From contig JAUKUA010000001.1 in assembly GCA_030549175.1 (NCBI GenBank), positions 8,184,001 to 8,248,000 on the forward strand: a DNA stretch of 64,000 nucleotides, read 5' to 3'. The DNA is from Lasiosphaeris hirsuta (taxonomy: Eukaryota > Ascomycota > Sordariomycetes > Sordariales > Lasiosphaeriaceae). The translations under genes and the position numbers were made by a program. Below the pieces are notes generated by a model. It saw only the letters and a program-made list of their open reading frames with translations. It made no database searches and was not told the origin of the DNA. Of the stretch, positions 22,116 through 33,900 are shown piece after piece (the first letter of the stretch is position 1; each line of letters begins with the position of its first letter).

Positions 22116-22802
22116 ATGGCGTGGAGCCTGGTGGGCGTATCGACCCTCTTCGCGCGATCGCTCGCCATGATTGGCGACCGCGCCGTGTTCCCCACAGCCA
22201 GCACCACAGACGCAACCAACTTCCCTGCGCCTGACGATATGTGGGCTGTGGTGAACAGTGGTGGCCCCGCGTTGCTTTCGAGGTATCCCGTCGTGTTGCT
22301 GGGCGACTACACTTTCTGGCCGCTCTCGTACAATGACAACCGCTTTTCCTTCGCCGTTGCTGTGACCGACAGCGAGGCCAACATCATCATCAACGTGTTC
22401 GAAGCCCCTGGGGCCCGCTACATCGACCACATCATCGTTGTCAGCACCAACGAAACCGTATTCTTGTACGGGCAGGGTGGCGATTTCGCCGAGATCGCTT
22501 GGGAGGCGCTGTCGTCGGCTACTACCAGTACCGTTCCTAACACCAACCCTACTCAGAGCTCGACCGCAGCCGGGACCACGACCACGACCACGACCACTGG
22601 CACGGCCAGTTCAAGCCCCACTTCATCACCGAGCGCCAACGAGGGGTCTTCTCTCTCCAAGAGCGATATCATTGGCATCTGTGTTGGGATTCCCTCGTTC
22701 ATAGCGACCGCCGTCGGCGTTTTTCTTACCTGGCGTTACGCAAAGAGGGCGAAGCCGGAGGGGACATTCTACCGAGTAGTCAGGGGCCACGGTGGATACT
22801 AG
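22116..22802 (+). CDS. Single-pass membrane protein with Thr/Ser-rich stalk, 228 aa
   Basis: Single exon, start ATG in a strong CACCATGG context preceded by an A-rich leader. Layout: a hydrophobic N-terminus (possible signal), a ~120-residue ectodomain without cysteines (e.g. YPVVLLGDYTFWPLSYNDNR and one NETV sequon), a Thr/Ser-rich stalk (about residues 135-172, run of eight Thr), a transmembrane helix IIGICVGIPSFIATAVGVFL and a short basic tail (WRYAKRAK). This resembles fungal plasma-membrane stalk proteins of sensor type, but the ectodomain family is not recognised. Its 3' end faces the 3' end of the HET gene 313 bases away. Confidence 0.75.
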   Translation: MAWSLVGVSTLFARSLAMIGDRAVFPTASTTDATNFPAPDDMWAVVNSGGPALLSRYPVVLLGDYTFWPLSYNDNRFSFAVAVTDSEANIIINVFEAPGARYIDHIIVVSTNETVFLYGQGGDFAEIAWEALSSATTSTVPNTNPTQSSTAAGTTTTTTTTGTASSSPTSSPSANEGSSLSKSDIIGICVGIPSFIATAVGVFLTWRYAKRAKPEGTFYRVVRGHGGY

Positions 22803-23115
22803 CAAGAGCAAGGTTAACCGTGAATTCAAGCTTGAGCTCGACGATTGGCTTAGCTGACGAGGAGAGCCAGGTGCTCTACGTACCTCACATTATGGATGGA
22901 ATGAGGTTGGGGATGAGAGACTGTATAATACTAGTCGAAGGTGTCAAATACTACCCAAATACCTGACTTATCCCCGCCTCACCCTACACCTACAGAACCG
23001 GCAATGACACCCCCTTTCCATAAACAAGTCATTCAAATCATCCTTGGCAGTACGCGACCGAGCGGGAACCTAACAAGACATGGGCACCACCCCCAACTTG
23101 TCACCATCAACGGAC
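22803..23115. other. Short convergent intergenic gap
   Basis: 3' flank of two convergent genes. It is C-rich near the HET stop codon; no element recognised. Confidence 0.6.
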
Positions 23116-26040
23116 TCACACCAAGGTAATCTCCTCCACAGTAACCCCCTCCTCCCCACCCCACCCAAACACCTCCCCGTCCATAAACCCATGCAAATAC
23201 CCCTCCCCAACAATCCTCCACCTCCCCTCCCCCGCCCCTCTCAAAACACTCACCACCTTCGCCCCCAGAAAAACCACCACCCGATCCCCCTCCCTCGCGC
23301 CCTGCGGCACAAGCCCCGTAAACCCCCTCCGCGTAACCGCAAACGCCCTCCTCCCCGCCGCCGCGCCAACCAGCAGCCCGACCCTCTTTCCCGCACTCTC
23401 ATTGACCATGGCACTCCTCCCCGCCGCCTGCCTAATCACCGCCGCCTGCGCCTCGCTCATCTCGCCCCCGGCGCCCGGCAGCGCCAGCACAAAGGCCAGC
23501 AGCAGCACGGCGCGGCGCACGGGCGCGTCCGACGCGTCGTGCGGCGCCACGGCCGACGCGCGCACGAACAGGTCCTCGAGGGCCTTGCCGTAGGCGGTGC
23601 CGGCGGGCCCGGCCGGGCTGGTCGGGGGAGAGTCCGGAGTGGTGGTTTTGAAGAGGTGGGCTTGGATCTCGGCGCGGTACCACGGCGGGAGGGCGGTGGC
23701 GGTGGCCAGGGCGTCGAAGATGGCGGGGGCACCGCCGGCGAGCAGGTCCGGCGGGAGGATGGTTTCCAGCGGGGTGGTGGGGGCGAGGTCGGAGAGGGGG
23801 AAGAGTTGGTCGACGGTGCGGAGGAGGGAGGCGGGGGTGTGCGGGGTGGAGGAGGCCGCGAAGGCGGAGCGGAGTTCGGGGGTTACCAGGGCGTTGGTGG
23901 GCGAGCCGTCTTGGAGGGCTTGGCCGTAGCGCTCGATGCCGTCGATGAAGATCTGGACGTGCTCGCCGTACTCGCCGCCTGCCGGGTAGGAGTCCAGGGA
24001 CTTGTTGCCGAGGTAGGTCCGCCAGAGGGCGTCCCCGCGGGATTGGCCGGTGAGGCCGTAGGTCGGGGCGCAGTGGGCGTTGCAGAGTGCCTCGGCTTCG
24101 CGATACCGCGCCGCCGTGTGGAGGACCATCTCGGCCCCCTTCTTTTCCTCGTCGGATCCCGGCTCCCCGAGACCTTTCCACTCGAGACTCCCGTCTAGGG
24201 GGGCGATTTTGGTCACGGCGGAGATGGAGTCGATGAATATCCCGGCGAGGACTATCTCGTTGCCCGCTGACCCGGGGCGGACTACGGGCGGGACCCCGCC
24301 CAGGGTGCCTGCCTGGTAGGGCGCGTAGGAGTGCAAGAGGGGAGCTTTGTCTCCGAGCTGCGAGATGGCCTGGAAGTCGGGGACCCAGCTTGGCCAGCCG
24401 GGGACCCCCGGTCTGGCGTGGCCTATACCGGCAATGGAGAGCATCAACAGCGAGTGCTGAGCCGGGGGGTGCGCCAGGGCGTAGAGGCTGGCTTCACGGA
24501 AGACCTGCAACGCCGTCTTGGCATAGTCGGGCACCAAGGCCTGCTCGGCCGCTGTCGTGCATATCCCCTGAAACCCAAAGACGTAGTCCCTGTCGTCGGT
24601 TGCTCGAGAGGTGCCGAAGTTGGCCAGGACATACGGCAACGTCCACATCTCGCCCCGTCGGTACTCGCTCCGCAGCTTCTCGATGAGTTGGATCCGGTGA
24701 ATGGCCAGGAAGGGCGGCGTCGACATGCCCTCGGCGCGGTCCATCTTCTCGAGCAGCCCATTCGAAAGGGTCTCGTCCTTCAAGGAGCAAATGACGGGCG
24801 CGAAGAGATTCCAGTCGTACCACGTTCCGCTAAAGAAGATGTCCACCTGGCGGGACACGACAATCTCCTGCACGATCCACACGCGCGACCAGTACTCGTT
24901 CTCGAGCAGGGTGCGCAGAGCCTCCCACTTGGGGTTGTCGTCGTTGACTTTCTTCAGACCCGCCACCGGCACGCTGGAGCTATCAGTCTTGTACTTCCAG
25001 TACTCCCGAACGAGATCGCCGAAAAAGGCCCATGCTAGCCACGCGTCCGGCTGGCGGTCGCCGAGCCAGACGATGGTGCGGGCGGCTTTGCCGTAGATGT
25101 CTCTCATCATGCCGACCTGCTGGGTCTTGTCGGCATCGCTGCTCTGGTCGACACAGATGGCATCGATCCAGAGTCTGCGTGTCCGGAATTGCGAAGTTCG
25201 GCGACGGATGACCTCGAAAGCGCTCTGGGGAATCGCCAGGGCCCGTTTTCCGATTTTGATATCGCATGTCCTTTCACCGCTTCCCCAACGGTAGGAGATG
25301 GCCTCAAACGGGGGTGCCGTGTCTAGGTCATATTCAACCAGCTTGCACTTGAAACCAAGAGCGAACAACCGCGAAGGCCAGGGCCGGATCTCGAGAAGGC
25401 GAATGCGTTTGGAGTTTGCTGCGATGGGCTTGTACCGATACGGCCGCAGCTTCCAGCACGTCTCCTCCGCGGCACGGAGAAAGTACGACTTGGCAAAAGC
25501 GGGCCAAGCACGACGCCATGTTGCGAAAGCGCAGAGGTTGCTGATCGGGTAGGAGAGATACAGCCCTATTCCGAGGTACATCCACGATATCCTTCCTCGT
25601 CCTCCGTCCTTCCAGAGCGACGTGATGGCCACCGGCGTAAACTCTACCCACACGTACTGGAGGAACAGCTTGGCGGCCCGACCAATGAGACGGCGCGTCG
25701 GCCGGTGAACCAGGGCGCCGAGCAGTACCGGGGACAGATAGGCAGCAGCCGCGGACGTGTGGGTAGCGAGGATCTCGGTCCATTCACCCAAGGGCCGCAC
25801 AGTTGGGCCATCCAAGAAGAGTTCCTTCCAGAACGCTGCGACGCCTGTTTTGACATAGCTTTGCTGCGAGGCGCGGAAGCCGTGAAGTCCGAGGTAGGTC
25901 AGGGAATAGGCAGCGGAGGAGAGCGGAGCGAGCTTGTACACATCAAGAAAGTAGAGGAAAGCAGATGAGCCGAGCACCTCGATGCCCGACTTTTGGAACG
26001 CCTTCCATGGTGATGGCGGTTGCGGTCGAGGCGGGTCCAT
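23116..26040 (-). CDS. HET-domain protein with hydrophobic N-terminal region, 974 aa
   Basis: Single long exon from ATG 26040 (MDPPRPQPPSPWKAF). The upstream extension has no ATG. The HET domain signature is complete: FEAISYRWGS (residues 245-254), RLWIDAICVDQ (289-299) and MMRDIYGKAARTIVWLG (about 311-327). The C-terminus has the usual beta-rich HET tail ending around YLHGFMDGEVFG. HET proteins act in heterokaryon incompatibility and some carry a TIR-like fold that drives cell death. Unusual are several hydrophobic stretches before the domain (about residues 25-55, 95-112, 150-173), which may place it at a membrane. No intron is needed. Part of the immunity-like gene set of the window. Confidence 0.93.
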   Translation of the reverse strand: MDPPRPQPPSPWKAFQKSGIEVLGSSAFLYFLDVYKLAPLSSAAYSLTYLGLHGFRASQQSYVKTGVAAFWKELFLDGPTVRPLGEWTEILATHTSAAAAYLSPVLLGALVHRPTRRLIGRAAKLFLQYVWVEFTPVAITSLWKDGGRGRISWMYLGIGLYLSYPISNLCAFATWRRAWPAFAKSYFLRAAEETCWKLRPYRYKPIAANSKRIRLLEIRPWPSRLFALGFKCKLVEYDLDTAPPFEAISYRWGSGERTCDIKIGKRALAIPQSAFEVIRRRTSQFRTRRLWIDAICVDQSSDADKTQQVGMMRDIYGKAARTIVWLGDRQPDAWLAWAFFGDLVREYWKYKTDSSSVPVAGLKKVNDDNPKWEALRTLLENEYWSRVWIVQEIVVSRQVDIFFSGTWYDWNLFAPVICSLKDETLSNGLLEKMDRAEGMSTPPFLAIHRIQLIEKLRSEYRRGEMWTLPYVLANFGTSRATDDRDYVFGFQGICTTAAEQALVPDYAKTALQVFREASLYALAHPPAQHSLLMLSIAGIGHARPGVPGWPSWVPDFQAISQLGDKAPLLHSYAPYQAGTLGGVPPVVRPGSAGNEIVLAGIFIDSISAVTKIAPLDGSLEWKGLGEPGSDEEKKGAEMVLHTAARYREAEALCNAHCAPTYGLTGQSRGDALWRTYLGNKSLDSYPAGGEYGEHVQIFIDGIERYGQALQDGSPTNALVTPELRSAFAASSTPHTPASLLRTVDQLFPLSDLAPTTPLETILPPDLLAGGAPAIFDALATATALPPWYRAEIQAHLFKTTTPDSPPTSPAGPAGTAYGKALEDLFVRASAVAPHDASDAPVRRAVLLLAFVLALPGAGGEMSEAQAAVIRQAAGRSAMVNESAGKRVGLLVGAAAGRRAFAVTRRGFTGLVPQGAREGDRVVVFLGAKVVSVLRGAGEGRWRIVGEGYLHGFMDGEVFGWGGEEGVTVEEITLV

Positions 26041-26641
26041 GGTTGCGACAGTGCCTGCCGAGAGAACCCATGTCGAGGTTTGAGATCGTGATGTCGGTGG
26101 AATAGTCGGTGAACAAGTGAGGCTCTGCTCGGGGTTTATTAGCTTGTCTTGGCGTCGCCCCAGCCACCAATAATGACCTCCCACCTTCGGTGTAACGGTG
26201 TCCTACCCCATATGGCTAGCTGCATAGGAACTTGAGGGGTCTGAGTGGTCTCTCATTTGTGTGCTCTGTCGCGGTCTTTGCAAATCCATTGCCGGTTGCA
26301 CCGGATCCAATCCGAGGCTAGCACCCTCCGTCAACCAACAGCTTTCTCGCCGAGTTTTCCCAACCACGCTCGTTGCCCAAAACGATACTACCAGGACGGA
26401 TGCCGAAGCTAGTTGATTCCAGTGGACCCACGGCGGACAAGCGCGGTCGGGATCGACCAACCGGTCCGGACTCTCCCGAGTCGAGAAATGCAGACGCCAC
26501 ACACAGCGCGCTGCCACACACAGCGATGCCACACACAGCGCTGTTTAGGGATTCTTCTTGTTGCGGGGCACTGGAAGGAAATGTATCATTTGAACAGATT
26601 TGCAAACTATTTACAGAGAAAGAAAAAGAAACTAATAAAGA
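26041..26641. other. Intergenic with small tandem repeat
   Basis: Upstream of the HET gene and downstream of the Ser-rich gene. Three near-perfect 14-bp units (CCACACACAGCG core) lie at about 26495-26542. No gene. Confidence 0.6.
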
Positions 26642-29600
26642 TTACAAAGTCTTGAAGTAAGTCTCGGCCACATACAGCATCCAGGCATCACTGGCACTCC
26701 CGGCAGTGCCCCGCTCGGTCGCAAACGAGGCGAGCAGGGAATCCCGACACCCGCTGGTAACAGCGATCTGCTCCCCGAGGGCCTGGGTCTGCTCCGGGCT
26801 TAGCACGGCCAAGATATGCGCGGCCGCAGTGGCCGTGAGGGCGCAGAACCCTGCCGATGTGTAACACGGCCCCACTGCCGCGGGGGCAATGGTCTCGATA
26901 TCAGTGCAGGCAGTGTCGCAGCTGAGGTGGCCGGCGATCGAGGCCTGCACGCACTGCTCCGCGTTTTGGATGAAGGTGTTGGCGGCGGCGGGGAGCTTGT
27001 TGGAGATCACGAGGCTTCGAAGAGCCTCGCAGACCGGCTCGGCCTGGGCGAGGAGGAAGCCTGAACCGCCGCAGCGAAGGGTTTCCTCGGCGCAGGCCTT
27101 GTAAAAGGTGCATGTGCCCGCCCTGGGCGCGGTGCACGGTACCTGGCACTTTGCAAGGGAGGGACAAGTCGCGCAACTTGCGCACTTGTCGCAGAGGCCG
27201 ATGCTGCGAATGTTGATATAAGACTGGCCGCTGGAATCACGCATGTTGTTTACAGACGCATCGAAGCGTACAGATGAGACGCCGGATCCTGCAGGGAGGT
27301 GGAGCTCTTTGGTAAACCAATCCGTCCTTGTGCTGGTAAAGGCGAACGGTCCCAGTCCCCGGATATTTTGCGAGAACCGCTCGAGTAGAGAGCCGGAATC
27401 GGTCCGTATAGTCACCGTGAAGTGATCGTGATAGAACGAGTTGGTGTAGGCGACGGTTTCGCCCGACTGAAACTGGTATTCTATAAAGACCGATGTCGCG
27501 GCATTAGTGGTGGGGAGCTTGACAGACTTGTACATAGCCTGAGCCGCTTGACTGTTTGTGGTGGCGCCAATGTAGCGATACCCGTTACTGGTAGAACTGA
27601 CGCCGGCGCTCCAACCAGTAAAGATGTCAGGGCCGAAGCCGTCGCTCCCAGCGACTGGCAATGTGAAGGGCCGCACCTTCACTTCGACCTGCAGTTGGTT
27701 TGAACTAAAAAGACTGCCCTCGCCAACCGAGCCGCCTGGGCTAGTGGCATGGACGACGAAGGGCGCCGCATCTGGAACACTGTTGAAAATGGCCTCTCCT
27801 GCGCTGTTGGTGGTGGCGACGGAGCGACAGCCAAAATACATGGTTGGCGTGAGGCTGACAGACGCCCCTTGGACAAGTGCATTACTAACCAAATCTTTGA
27901 CGATAATCTTGACGGTCTTCGAGCCGAATAGGAGGGTTATGGTCTGGACAATGGGCACACCGGCAGTGTCAAAAGCAAATATACTGAAGACATTGTAAGA
28001 GCTAGGTAAGCTGCCTATGGTGATCTTGGTGGCTGAACTGGCGGTGCCGACAACGGGGACCCAGTTGGCGAAGAGAGCGTAGTTGCTAAAGTCGAAGCCG
28101 CCATCGCATATGTACTCGAGTTGGAACGCCACACCTAAGGGGTTGAAAGAGCCTAGAGACACCTCGGAAACCTCGAAGCAGTTCTTCTGGATGACCGAAG
28201 GCGCCGCTGATGACGCGGCAGGTGCGGCGGAGGACACGGCTGAGGATGTCACCAAGGACGCCACCGAAGAGGAAACTGCCGAAGATACTGCTGAGGATGC
28301 TGCTGAGGATGCTGCTGAGGATACCGCCGATGATACTACGGATACTGCTGATGATGCTGCTGATGATGCTGCGGATGATGCTGCAGATGATGCTATTGAG
28401 GATATCGTTGAGATGATTGAAGAGGGTATCGTTGAAGACGATGCTGCTGACAGCGATAGTACCGAGGGTATTTCTGATGATACCACTGATGACACTGTCG
28501 AGGATGCCACTGAAGAGGAAACCGAGGGGATACTCGAAGATGATGGTGCCGCCGAGGATACAGACGAGGCAGAGATGGCCGACGATAGTATGCTGGACGG
28601 CACCAAAGATGATATCGAAGAGGGCACTGCTGAAGAGGATACCACTGAAGAGGGGGCTGAAGAGGGAGCCGAAGAGATGGCTGAAGACGAAACGACTGAG
28701 GGCTCAATCGAAGATGAAGGTGGGGTTGACGATGAAACAATCGAAGAAGGCGCAGCTGAATCTGACACAGAAGTGCCAACAGAAGAGGAAGGAGCGATCG
28801 ACGATGATGGCGACGATGCAATTGACGAGGAAGGAGCAGAAGATGCTGCGGAGCTGGCAGCAGAAGACGCAGACGACGAAATGACCGATGAGATATCAGC
28901 GTCGCATTCATCCTCCTCGTCCTCTGACGATACGGTTGACGAGGAAGCAGCAGTAGACGATGCCACAGCCGATGATGCCACAGCCGATGATATCGGCCCT
29001 GAGGGGGCAATCGACGAATCCGGAACCACCGAAGAGACAACGGACGACGCGACTATTGACGATGCGGCTACTGACGATACGACTTCCGACGACGCGACTG
29101 TTGACGATGCGGCTACTGACGATACGACTTCCGATGACGACACGACCGCTGACGACGCGGCTGCCGATGAAGCAACTGCCGATGACGCGACTGAGCCTGA
29201 CGATTCGGCGATTGAGATGCTGGAAGAGGCAGTCGACAAGGAATAGTGGCCAGATGTCACAGCGGATGAGCCGTAGCCAGACGAAGCACTCGAAGCATTT
29301 GAAGCACTCGGGGTACTCGGACCACCCGGGCCACTCCCCGACTCTGGCCTTTTTGACGTTGCCCGAGCCGACGATGCGACGGATGTCGCCCAAGAACCAT
29401 GATGGGAGGTTGTGGTTGGAGCCCACGAATGTGACACCGTTGTCGACGCCGTCGAATTTTGTCCTGGGCGAGGAGGGAACACGGTCGGAGTATAGTGACC
29501 GGCAGAGCAGTCGATGACGGTTGGCTGTGAAGGCACGAGTTAGAACCACGCCTTGCGACCCGGAACAGGAGCGGGCATGAACATACAGTTGGCGGCGCCT

Positions 29601-30117
29601 CCGGGACGGTGACAGTGACGATTGTGGGTGTTGATCCACACCCCCGACGGCATTCGGCAGTCGTCACGGTAAATCCTGGGGGCGGCCTTCCGCCGCTATG
29701 TCCACCGGCATGCCCACCAGAACTTCCGCCATCACTCTGTCCGCCGTTATACCCACCGTGATTCCCACCGGAATGTCCACCATGATTCCCACCGGAATGT
29801 CCGCCTGTGGGTTTCGACCCGTGTGTCAGGGTCTCGGTAATGACATAGGTTGCATCCCTCCATCCCGTCTCGCAGATTTCGGGAAGAACTGTTGTGTACA
29901 CGGTGACCGGGTCCGGTGTAACAGGGTCCGGTGTCTTGAAGATCTTGAAAGGCTCCTGTGGGCCGCAATCACGTGGCGCGCAGTCTTTCGCCGTGACATA
30001 CTCAAACACAACCTTGAAACCTGCTTTGGCATCGGCCGAAGCCAGATTTGGGTCGCTGCAAACTATCGAGGGCAGAGCCCAAAGCAGGACGGCCAATCCG
30101 GCGCGAGACGGACGCAT
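26642..30117 (-). CDS. Large Ser/Ala-rich secreted (adhesin-like) protein, 1137 aa
   Basis: Exons 30117..29587 and 29524..26642; the intron 29586..29525 (GTATGT, TTCTAAC, ACAG) is in phase 0. MRPSRAGLAVLLWALPSIVC is a signal peptide. Next come a short Cys-bearing segment, a Gly/His-rich repeat block (GGHSGGNHGGHSGGNHGG), about 400 residues almost entirely Ser/Ala/Val (SSAVASSAV-type, about 28190-29400), a beta-sandwich-like part (TVKIIVKDLVSNALVQGASV resembles carboxypeptidase-regulatory-like folds), a jelly-roll-like segment (GWSAGVSSTSNGYRYIG), and a Cys-rich C-terminus (CDKCASCATCPSLAKC). No GPI signal is evident. Likely a heavily O-mannosylated wall or matrix protein. The function of the domains is inference. 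Confidence 0.88.
28190..29400 (-). repeat. Low-complexity Ser/Ala/Val coding tract
   Basis: Degenerate short repeats of TCx/GCx/GTx codons without stop codons over about 1.2 kb inside exon 2 of the secreted protein. Confidence 0.85.
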
Positions 30118-30907
30118 TATGAGTCTGGGATTTCCACCAAACGAGTTTCGATGTGGGCAACAGAAAGCACGAGAACAAAGAAAAAAAAAACGGAATACAC
30201 ACATAAGTAGTGTGATGCTTCACATCCCATATTCCCCTGCCAAGCCACGCCCCTGCAGCTGATCGAGGTCTCGACCGTCGCTTCGCGCGTTCTCAGCTCC
30301 CGCCTCACAATGGGGGCGTCCAGTCGGAGAGCAGACCCGCCACTAGCCCCTCGCCGAGACTCGATAGGCAGCTTCAAAACATCAACAAGCTTTTCTTACC
30401 TTTCGTTAGCGTGCACAATTGGAATTGGGAAATCCTCATCAGTAATGTCTCCGGAGAACACAGTCCCGCAAGAGGTGAGGCAGGCAGACGATACCCTTTA
30501 GCTTCCGCCACCAATACTTGGCATGTTATATAGACAGTCGTGCATTGGCGTCAAACAACCGACTCATCGCTTCACCAACAAACTGCAGGCGTACCAACCG
30601 GGAACCGGGGGCCCCGAAGCGCCGCGGTGCCCATCGACCCAGACACGCTCGAGATACCTAGCAGCGACGCCCGAAGGCACCCCATATCCAACCTTTCTCA
30701 CAGCTCTCTCTGACATTGATCACCAAGAGATACCTAGTATCAAGATAGGTTGCCATATGCTGGGGATTATGGCCCACCGTTACCGTCTCTTTCAAACATC
30801 TTCGATGCATTTCTGGCATTCAATACTTCAATGTGAATCTGTTCACGAGGCAGTATACAGACGAAACCGAGATCCCTCACAATGAGACGCCCTCCGTAGC
30901 CATCACA
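30118..30907. other. Intergenic, no gene seen
   Basis: Upstream of the Ser-rich gene, and the 3' flank of the RING gene. Open frames around 30523-30885 have no protein features. Confidence 0.55.
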
Positions 30908-33900
30908 TCACCCCTGCATTTCATACGGAATATGGTATCCCCCCGTCCCCGAGTCATATGGGACGGCACTCAGCTCATGGATACTGTGAAACTCGACCGC
31001 CCCTTGCAATGGCTTCGTCGTAATGATCTTAGCATCGCTAAGGTCGACGACATCCTCACCGGGTAGGGCCATGGGCGCAGAGAAGCCAATGAGTTTGGTT
31101 GCGCGGGTGTTGCAGATCCGGCAGATGGTAATCCACGCGCCCGGACCGTTCCCATACGTCATGTACCCCCTGATGCACGAGGCGCAGAACGCGTGGTTGC
31201 AGGGGCGAAGGCTGTTGACAAGGTCAGTTACTTCACACCGCGACCCAGACATCCTTTTTCATCCAAGGAAAAAAAAGGAAAAAAGAAGGAAAAGGAAAAG
31301 AGCAAGAGAGGAAGAAAAAAGGAGCGCTCACATTGAATCACAAAGCATCTTCCCACAGCACGTACACCCAACCTTTCCCCCACCCGCCGCACTCACCCCC
31401 AACCCCACCGGCCCGCCGTCAGCGTCAATATCCCCCACCCCTTTTATACCCGCCAGGTTCGCCGCCCCGTCCGTCCCCACCCCCTTCTCGTCATACGCCG
31501 CCAGGAACGGCAGCCCCTGCGCGACGTACATCTCGGCCGTGATGGGCGTCGCCGGCGCCAGCATGCCCGTCAGCGCCTCGTACGCCACCGAGTTCAGGAT
31601 CTGTACGCTCACCACCGTCGCACGCCGCGTGCACCACGCACTCGCCGGGAACGGGTCCGCGTGGATGGCTTGGTGCATCTTGGCGCCGGCGGCGATTCCC
31701 ATGGCCCAGCCGGTTTGGCTGTCCGGGGGTGTTAGTGAGGGGTTGAGTGATGGGAGAGGGGGCTTACTCTTGTGGTTTGGTCTGGGGTTGGGGTGGTGGG
31801 GTGGTGGCTGACATCCTTGCCGGGGGAGATGTGTACTGTTGCTGGTAGTTCGGCGCCGGGGAGTATGCGGACTGCTGCTGGCTCTGAGGCGGGGAGTAGG
31901 TGTACTGTTGCTGATAGTTCGGCGCCGGGGAGGAGTCTTGCTGCTGGTAGCTCTGTACCGGGGAGGGTGTGTACTGTTGCTGCTGGCTCTGCACCGGGGA
32001 GTAGCCGTACTGCTGGTGGCTCTGCGCTGGGCTGGTAGCGTCCGACATGCTGGGCGCAGAGCTCCAGGTGTCTTGATACCCGGGACTTGCGCCCGACACG
32101 GTGGGGGATGATGCGGCAGGCTCCGATTGCGCCTGGGGATATCGTGCTTCCCAAACCTGAGGCGGGATGCCTGCGGGATAAGCCGAGGGCTGCACGCTCG
32201 CGGGGGGGCAGAGGCCGCAGCCTGTCGCTGTGGCTGCTGCTGTGGGGGAGAATGATCCATCCGGGGATGGTGCATGATCGGCGCCGGAGGGACATTTTGA
32301 GCCGGCGATCCGTACGACATTCTTGGTGGTGGGGGCGCTGCTTCATGGGGGACGGGACGCCGTAGTAGGGCCTTGCCGGCGTGTTGGAGCTTGCTTCCCC
32401 AACTCTCCTGCGGTGTGCTCTGCTGTGGTGGTGGGGGATAGTCCGGCGCTTGTTGGTAAGGGGGGATGCTCGTGGTCGCGGCGGGAGACGCCGGGCTCTG
32501 CATGTAGCTGGACGGCACTTCGGACGCTGCACTGTGCTGCTGGTACACTGGCTCTTGAGCTTGGTATTGCGGTTGCTGGGCCGGTTGATAAGGCTCATAT
32601 CCTTGTTGCTGTCCGATGGCTTGTTGGGACTGCGGATACGGGGCTGTGTTCGAGTGACTTGAAGGCCCTCCGTAGCTGTACGGGAGCTGGCCAGGATATC
32701 CATAGTATGGGGGGACCGGTTGTTGAGCCGTGATGTGATCGCCATCCACTACTCCCTGCTCCTGCAATGTCGAGGACCCCCCGAGCAGCCGCGCTCCCGC
32801 GTGGTACAGCTCCAGCTCACCGAGGGGCTTGCCAGTGGCCTGCGAGTCGGCGCGGCGGTGCTCGGTAAAGCACTCATCGAGAGTCCACCATGGAGCCCAT
32901 TCGACTGTTTCCCGTCGATTTTGGTTCATGGAAGTGGAATCGAGGAACATGAGCGTCAACTGCAGCCTGTAGACGGCCGTCATTCGGACGTTTAGGCCGG
33001 GATGAAAGTCTGTTGGCCGGGCAGTCTGCTGATAGGGCGGTTGTTGCGGGTGCTGAAGCTGCGACTGATACAGGTGGCGCATGTAAATTGGCCGGCGCCC
33101 GTTAGCCACCAGCCAGTCCTCGGAATCCGTTCCGTACCCCTGTTTCCCTGAAGAACTGACAGCGCTTGGGTGTTCGGAGAGCACCACCATCTTCACCCCG
33201 AGTCTCTGCGGCGTCTGCTCAAGACCAGGGAAATAGGGCCCGGACTGGGGGCCCGCGTGCTCCGAGGCCGGCACATGCACGGCCCACCGGTACCCGGGGA
33301 TGATCTCGAGCTGCATGCCGCCGACCGTCTCCTTGCCCGTGACCTGCTTCTCCACCGAGTACCCCGACCCCAGCGGCATGGCGACGAACTGCTTGACGAC
33401 GTCCTTGGCGACGCACACGCCGTCGAGATAGCGCTGCGGCGGCACCGAGAGGTAGTCCTGCGCCGCCACCTTGTGCCCCGGGTGCGCGTTCCACGGCAGC
33501 CCCGAGACGGCGTTGACGCCGCCCACGAAGACGCGCACCGCAAAGGCGTCCCGGCGCGCCTTGAAGGAGAGGAACATGGCCTCGCGCTGGTACAGCGGGA
33601 AGAAGACGCCGCCCTTGCGCGCCATGTCCACCAGGCTCGCGTTGCCCGAGGCCTCGAGTTTCTTGGCGAGTCCGGCCATGCTGTTGACGGTAACGCCTCC
33701 GAGTCGCACCGGCTGGTTGTGCGTCTTTCCGTCCTCGGGTAGCCGCAGTGTCCGGTTGAAGCTGATTTCCAGCTCGCCGGGAAAGGACGTGGCGATGACC
33801 TTGCCTTCGTGGCAGCGGACCCGCAGACGGCGGAGGTTGTCCACGAAGGCTCCAAACTGCTCCGTCTTGCTCATGAGTGGCCCTTCACCAGGCCCAGGAT

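Noticed and set aside
23080..24198. Long plus-strand open frame opposite the HET gene
   Set aside because: Antisense shadow of a GC-rich coding exon, low-complexity Arg/Pro/Gly, no domain.
28083..29246. 387-codon plus-strand open frame, Asp/Glu/Ala/Thr-rich
   Set aside because: It is the exact antisense of the Ser/Ala/Val codon tract of the secreted protein; its composition follows from the complementary codons, and there is no independent start context or motif.
32196..32320. Intron instead of a frameshift in the RING gene
   Set aside because: Candidate donors (GTACGG, GTCCCT) with the GTGCAG acceptor give the wrong phase, and no branch site is visible.
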